This document shows, in pieces, positions 60,214 to 64,000 of a stretch of 64,000 nucleotides of DNA. Numbering within the stretch: the first letter of the stretch is position 1; each line of letters opens with the position of its first letter. Below the pieces are notes generated by a model. It saw nothing but the letters and a program-made list of their open reading frames with translations. It did no database searches and was not told where the DNA came from. The stretch comes from an uncultured Bacteroidales bacterium. GTDB lineage: Bacteria; Bacteroidota; Bacteroidia; Bacteroidales; Paludibacteraceae. The stretch lies in assembly GCA_900318245.1 (NCBI GenBank), contig ONJT01000012.1, positions 89,473 to 153,472 of the forward strand, read 5' to 3'. A program made the position numbers and the translations under genes.

Positions 60214-62868
60214 ATGTACTCTCTCAAGGACAAAGAAGGCACGATTATTAATAACGTGCGTGAAGATTTCTTCAAGGAATACGACTGCCGCAAACTCATC
60301 GGCAACATTGATTTTAGTGTAGCTATCCCTCAAACCGGCAAGGAACTTTTTCCCGAGATTGAATATGTATTATGGGCGGAAGCCAAGAAAGGAGCACTTA
60401 CGCCTTCGGCGTTCCATGATGCCTTTATCCAATTGATTTTTACGATAGGCCGTGAGCGCACGTTCGACAAGAACCTGCCGCCTAAGTTCCTCGGTGCGTT
60501 CGATGCGGAGAAGATTGCCTTCATCCCCTTTAGCGCAGTAATGGAAGTCTTCTCTCAAAATGATTTCGACTGGACGGTTGCGCCCTCTGACCATGAGTCC
60601 AAAGAGTTCAAACAACTCAAAGAGATGGTTAAGAAACAACTGACCGAGACAGGAAAAGAGAACGAGAACGTTTATTTCTTCAATTTCTTCAATGACAAGA
60701 AGGATCTGCAGCGTTTTATCAAACGTAACTTTGTCAGCGGTCGCGACAGCGTACAACGCATGCGTATTACCTATAATAACTTCACGCACATATACGAGAA
60801 ATGGCGCAAAGAGGTAATGCCGTCTATTGCCGTTAATTGGGATAATGCCAAGAAGAACGGACTGCTTGATGCGGATTTCTATTTGGCTGATATCATGTCC
60901 GGCGACAATGAAACGCTGCTTGAGAACCTGCATGTATTGCTCAAATCGAACCATTACGAATTGGACCGCAAGATAGACACCGATGGCCTTTGGGCGTCTA
61001 AGTCCGTGCCGTTCAATGACAACATGGCGGCGCACTCTCGTTTTTGGTCGAAATACACAAGACCGCCTAAAAAGGAGTATTGGGATAAGATCGTGGAGCG
61101 CCGTGATTTATTGGTACCGCAGGATATCCGTGAGCGCAAAGGCAGCTACTTTACGCCGCGTATCTGGGTGGAAAAAAGTCAAGAATACCTCGCAAATGTG
61201 CTCGGTGAGGATTGGCAGGAAAATTATTACGTATGGGACTGCTGTGCGGGCACGGGAAATCTGCTTGCCGGCCTTACCAACAAATATAACATCTGGGCTT
61301 CAACCCTTGACAAAGCTGACGTAGATGTTATGCACGAACGTATTGAGCACATGGGAGAGCGTTCCAATCTTCTCAAGGCACACGTCTTCCAATTCGATTT
61401 CTTGAACGGCGATTTCGCCGATCTTCCGCAAGGTTTACGAGATATTATCAATGACGAAGAGAAACGCAAGCATCTTGTCATCTATATTAATCCACCTTAT
61501 GCGGAAGCAGGAAATAAATCTGTAATGTTTGGAAATGGCGTTCATAAGACAAATGTAGCTGTAGTACATAATACATACAAGAAATACTTGAGTGAAATCG
61601 GCATAGCTGGTAGAGAATTATTTGCACAGTTTTTCATTCGTATATATCATGAAATACCTGGATCTATATTGGCAAATTTCTCGACTTTAAAGCCATTGCA
61701 AGCACCTAACTTTGCCGAGTTCAGACAGGTTTTTAGAGCAAAACTTAATAGTTTATTTGTAGTTCCGGCTGATACATTTGATAATGTAAGAGGTAAATTT
61801 CCAATAGGATTCTTTATATGGGATACATCTGTGGATGAATTATTCAAGGAAATAAGAGGTGAGGTATATACATCTAAAGGAGAGTTTAATGGAACAAAAA
61901 TTTTTGCATCATATGCTGACGATGAAGGAAATATTACGAAATGGATTTTGACTCATAAAGATGAGAAGGGAAATCATATTGGTTTTATGAGTAATGGTCG
62001 AAATGATTTTCAACATCAGGGCTACAATTATATATTAAACTATAAAGAACAGATGCCAGTGCCGAGAGGTTGGTGGATAACAGATAAGAATATTATACCT
62101 ATATGTATCAATTATTCCGTGCGTCATTCCATAGAAGCTACGTGGCTTAATGACCGCGACCAATTCTTATACCCTAACGAAGGTTGGAAACTCGACCGCG
62201 ACTTCCAATCGGACTGTTTGGCTTATACCCTTTTCCATGGACAGAACCGCATCACCTCTGCCGAAGGCATCAACCATTGGATTCCGTTCACAGAGCAACA
62301 GGTAAATGCCCCCGACAACTTCCAATCGCATTTCATGTCGGACTTCATAAATGGCAAACTCAAACCACAAAACGCAGATACATTGTTCGGTGAGGAAGAA
62401 AGCCTTATCCCTACAGAGCCGATACAATTCACACCTGCGGCGCAAGCAGTCATGGAAGCCGGGCGCAAACTTTGGGAGTATTACCTGCATAAGAAAGATA
62501 ATGAACTTTACGCAGAACCCGTAAATGTCAACGCCTCTTTCTATGACATCCGTGCCTACTTCCAGGGATTTGAGAATGGCAAAATGCGTAACAAGAGCGA
62601 TGATGAGAAATACAACGAACTCCTTCGTGACCTCCGTACCTATCAGAAAGTCCTCGCCAAGCAGATAGAAAAGAAAGTCTATCTATACGGCTTCCTCAAA
62701 GGAGAAGCAGAGGTAGATCCGGCGGAGCGCCTGCATGAGTTAGAGCGACAAAACGCCGAACTCCGTCACCAACTCCATGCCCAACAAAGTCAGCAGGTGA
62801 CCGTCCACATCGACCACCTTGACACCCTCAATTTGGGCGACAATGTAGAGAATAAATTCACAAAATAG
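60214..62868 (+). CDS. Type IIG-like restriction-methylation protein
   Basis: 884 aa. An N-terminal PD-(D/E)xK-like site (Asp33 in NIDFSVAIP, then WAEAKKG with Glu56 and Lys58) is joined to an adenine-N6 methyltransferase: motif I VWDCCAGTGNLL at about 340-351 and NPPY at about 426-429. A putative recognition domain and a coiled coil (HELERQNAELRHQ) follow, with a final strand VTVHIDHLDTLNLGDNV. Single-chain nuclease-methylase fits type IIG or Eco57I-like enzymes. Bases about 61500-62130 (residues about 430-640) are much richer in A and T than the rest, as if the recognition part had been exchanged. Starts twelve bases after the Sel1-like frame. Confidence 0.78.
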   Translation: MYSLKDKEGTIINNVREDFFKEYDCRKLIGNIDFSVAIPQTGKELFPEIEYVLWAEAKKGALTPSAFHDAFIQLIFTIGRERTFDKNLPPKFLGAFDAEKIAFIPFSAVMEVFSQNDFDWTVAPSDHESKEFKQLKEMVKKQLTETGKENENVYFFNFFNDKKDLQRFIKRNFVSGRDSVQRMRITYNNFTHIYEKWRKEVMPSIAVNWDNAKKNGLLDADFYLADIMSGDNETLLENLHVLLKSNHYELDRKIDTDGLWASKSVPFNDNMAAHSRFWSKYTRPPKKEYWDKIVERRDLLVPQDIRERKGSYFTPRIWVEKSQEYLANVLGEDWQENYYVWDCCAGTGNLLAGLTNKYNIWASTLDKADVDVMHERIEHMGERSNLLKAHVFQFDFLNGDFADLPQGLRDIINDEEKRKHLVIYINPPYAEAGNKSVMFGNGVHKTNVAVVHNTYKKYLSEIGIAGRELFAQFFIRIYHEIPGSILANFSTLKPLQAPNFAEFRQVFRAKLNSLFVVPADTFDNVRGKFPIGFFIWDTSVDELFKEIRGEVYTSKGEFNGTKIFASYADDEGNITKWILTHKDEKGNHIGFMSNGRNDFQHQGYNYILNYKEQMPVPRGWWITDKNIIPICINYSVRHSIEATWLNDRDQFLYPNEGWKLDRDFQSDCLAYTLFHGQNRITSAEGINHWIPFTEQQVNAPDNFQSHFMSDFINGKLKPQNADTLFGEEESLIPTEPIQFTPAAQAVMEAGRKLWEYYLHKKDNELYAEPVNVNASFYDIRAYFQGFENGKMRNKSDDEKYNELLRDLRTYQKVLAKQIEKKVYLYGFLKGEAEVDPAERLHELERQNAELRHQLHAQQSQQVTVHIDHLDTLNLGDNVENKFTK

Positions 62869-62876
62869 CAAAATTA

Positions 62877-62908
62877 TTTGCATATATCGTAGAAAAACAG
62901 TAATTTTG
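62877..62908 (+). promoter_or_regulatory. Promoter of the 63116 gene and its leader
   Basis: TTTG at 62877-62880, 20 bases, TAATTTTG at 62901-62908, giving a ~200-nt leader. Confidence 0.75.
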
Positions 62909-62985
62909 CACCCAGTTTCGTCAGCTCTTTAGACGTTAAATAGGAGGACATATTGAAATAATAGGCATATTCCTTTGTAAACGAA

Positions 62986-63071
62986 TTCGGCAAATTTTTG
63001 TAAAGAAAAGAAATATGTCCCAACAATCCATGTTTGCATGGGTAGGTGGGGCATCTTTACGCTTTGCCGAA
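62986..63071 (+). ncRNA. 86-nt interrupted hairpin in the leader
   Basis: Nested stems: 62986-62994/63063-63071 (9 bp), 63000-63005/63055-63060 (6 bp), 63015-63022/63047-63054 (8 bp, one G-U) and 63028-63032/63037-63041 (5 bp, TTTG loop). The two innermost stems are separated by a symmetric 5x5 internal loop. A five-codon ATG frame (63106) overlaps the gene start. Either a leader regulator or a small RNA. Confidence 0.5.
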
Positions 63072-63115
63072 AGCCGTTTACTGTCCCACTTATCCGTGCT
63101 TTTTTATGAAGGAAT

Positions 63116-63472
63116 ATGAATAACGAAGACATCAAACGACAGATTGTAGAGGCGCTTGCAAGCGGCAAGTTACAACCCACAAACATCATTATCGGTGACC
63201 AAATCCAACACCAGCACAATATCGGCAAAGTGGAAGCCGGTGGTATAGGAGTTCAAATCATGCAACCCGGCACAAGTAGTATAGCCCGCCCGAAAGAGAA
63301 TGACTACAACGGAGTACGCGAGTATATCGAGCAACGAAAAGCACAAGATGCCGTCTTTAAAACCTACTGCAAAAGCCATACACGCAAACAAATTTGCGAG
63401 CGGCTTTCGGATGAGTTCGGATGGACGGTTGACGCACACAATTTAGGTGTGAATATAGGAAGAAATAGATAG
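63116..63472 (+). CDS. Small protein next to the type IIG-like gene, unknown function
   Basis: 118 aa, not recognised. The N-terminal part is helical (DIKRQIVEALASGK). A beta-rich middle (NIIIGDQIQHQHNIGKVEAGG) resembles the last strand of the upstream methylase protein (TLNLGDNVENK). The C terminus (SHTRKQICERLSDEFGW) looks like a helix-turn-helix. It could regulate or bind the upstream enzyme. Terminator follows. Confidence 0.6.
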   Translation: MNNEDIKRQIVEALASGKLQPTNIIIGDQIQHQHNIGKVEAGGIGVQIMQPGTSSIARPKENDYNGVREYIEQRKAQDAVFKTYCKSHTRKQICERLSDEFGWTVDAHNLGVNIGRNR

Positions 63473-63496
63473 ATTTTCCCAAAAAGGATACGAATT

Positions 63497-63522
63497 AAGC
63501 GACCATTTTGGCCGCTTTTTTT
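63497..63522 (+). terminator. Terminator after the 63116 gene
   Basis: AAGCGACC pairs with GGCCGCTT (one mismatch, ATTTT loop), followed by a run of T to 63522. Confidence 0.75.
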
Positions 63523-63538
63523 GTGCAATTTTCATTAA

Positions 63539-63566
63539 GTCACAAAAGGTCACAAACAAGTCACAA
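63539..63566. repeat. Three GTCACAA iterons
   Basis: GTCACAA starts at 63539, 63549 and 63560, that is 10 and 11 bases apart, so all face one side of the helix. This is an operator-like arrangement in front of the HNH-like gene. Confidence 0.5.
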
Positions 63567-63602
63567 CTGTGCCTCGTTTTACGCCCCTAAACCTCTACTT
63601 TT

Positions 63603-63643
63603 GCACCGCCTTTCGGAACAAACATCCCTCCGATTGGCGGTGC
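63603..63643 (+). promoter_or_regulatory. Leader hairpin of the HNH-like gene
   Basis: GCACCGCC (63603-63610) pairs with GGCGGTGC (63636-63643) and inside CGGA (63614-63617) with TCCG (63629-63632). It ends two bases before the ATG and could occlude ribosome entry. A TACTTTTG box lies just upstream (63596-63603) but no TTG is at the right distance. Confidence 0.5.
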
Positions 63644-63645
63644 TT

Positions 63646-64000
63646 ATGAATAAAATTTCTAATCAAAAAGGGCTGCGACAACGCAGCTTTGAAATCATCC
63701 GCAAGCCGGATCTGATCGGCTCGTCCTTCCTCTTTAACAACGTCGAAGTGCGCTATGTCGCTACCTGCCCCGAAACAGGCATCTCGTTCTATGTCAACAA
63801 TGGCCAGGGTGGTGTTATCGGTGTGCGTGTCTATTCCGATGGACGAAAAGTATTGGTGAATGCATTTGCGACAACTCGCGAGAATAGCAAGAATGTTTAC
63901 GATGCCAAGCGCAAACAGCGGTATCTGAACTTCAGAAATGCTTTCGGTCATAAGAAACATATCCTTGCTTCCCATGCCGTCTATATGGCTTGGCGTAACA
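63646..64000 (+). CDS. HNH-like protein, N-terminal part (cut by window end)
   Basis: At least 118 codons open to the edge. MNKISNQKGLRQRSF leads to a strand-rich region (GVIGVRVYSDGRKVLVNAF). The last visible residues HILASHAVYMAW resemble the HNH homing-nuclease phrase V-H-R-L-V-A-x-A-W. Most of the catalytic part, if present, is outside the window. Could be phage or mobile-element cargo. Confidence 0.45.
   Translation, partial: MNKISNQKGLRQRSFEIIRKPDLIGSSFLFNNVEVRYVATCPETGISFYVNNGQGGVIGVRVYSDGRKVLVNAFATTRENSKNVYDAKRKQRYLNFRNAFGHKKHILASHAVYMAWRN

Overview
The window looks like a chromosomal segment of an anaerobic member of the order Bacteroidales (phylum Bacteroidota). The evidence is the promoter style, the gene families and the energy metabolism. 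I found seventeen promoters of the Bacteroidota form TTTG/TTG, then 20 (once 21) bases, then TAnnTTTG. Start codons are mostly preceded by A-rich DNA rather than a strong Shine-Dalgarno. Families typical of the phylum are present (GSCFA, DUF4890-like, DUF2764 beside a V-type ATPase, a GTPase-dead-looking EF-G paralogue, DUF3109). No rRNA or tRNA gene and no CRISPR array was seen.

Layout. 1-5.1 kb: ribosomal operon rplM-rpsI-rpsB-tsf plus an AsmA/DUF748-like envelope gene. 5-8.3 kb, minus strand: recQ and gltX. 8.4-16 kb: ffh, a small membrane protein, folD, prfA, rsmE and a PAP2 phosphatase, then a LolC/E-like permease and a GSCFA protein. 16-22.4 kb: an EF-G-like factor lacking the catalytic histidine, then a methylmalonyl-CoA epimerase/Na+-pumping decarboxylase operon. 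22.5-28 kb: an orphan histidine kinase, ispE, an unannotated 45-codon gene, an XRE regulator and lon. 28-36 kb is the accessory, RNA-rich part. It holds unusual repeats, two candidate small RNAs, an AAA ATPase flanked by 81-bp direct repeats that are 3' remnants of another gene, a RAYT remnant with REPs, and a three-gene secreted operon (LPP20-like, DUF4384-like, caspase). A candidate ~306-nt structured RNA with its own promoter and terminator lies upstream of that operon. A RhuM fragment and a SprT-like gene follow.

36-46.8 kb is one long minus-strand unit bounded by a clear promoter (46809-46839) and terminator (36657-36678): V-type ATPase E-DUF2764-A-B-D-I-K, fabD, pfkA, ferritin and DUF456. 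46.9-58.9 kb is a second long minus-strand unit, from a promoter at 58914-58945 to a terminator at 46821-46848: gyrA, TPR protein, ruvX, def, mntP, DUF3109, cinA, a transporter/PD40/OmpA fusion and a phosphoesterase. gyrA has a ~350-nt leader with two diverged copies of a structured repeat. 59-64 kb is probably defence or mobile cargo: DUF4160/DUF2442 pair, a frameshifted Sel1-like membrane protein, a type IIG-like restriction-methylation protein with an AT-rich middle, a small protein behind a long hairpin leader, and the start of an HNH-like gene cut by the window edge.

How the genes work together. The decarboxylase (propionate branch) should pump Na+. The V-type ATPase K subunit keeps the residues that bind Na+ in the Enterococcus hirae rotor. 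The two loci therefore suggest a sodium cycle. Other clear themes are extreme compaction (four convergent gene pairs overlapping at their 3' ends) and short 7-16 bp tandem repeats between genes that often run into stop codons or coding tails.
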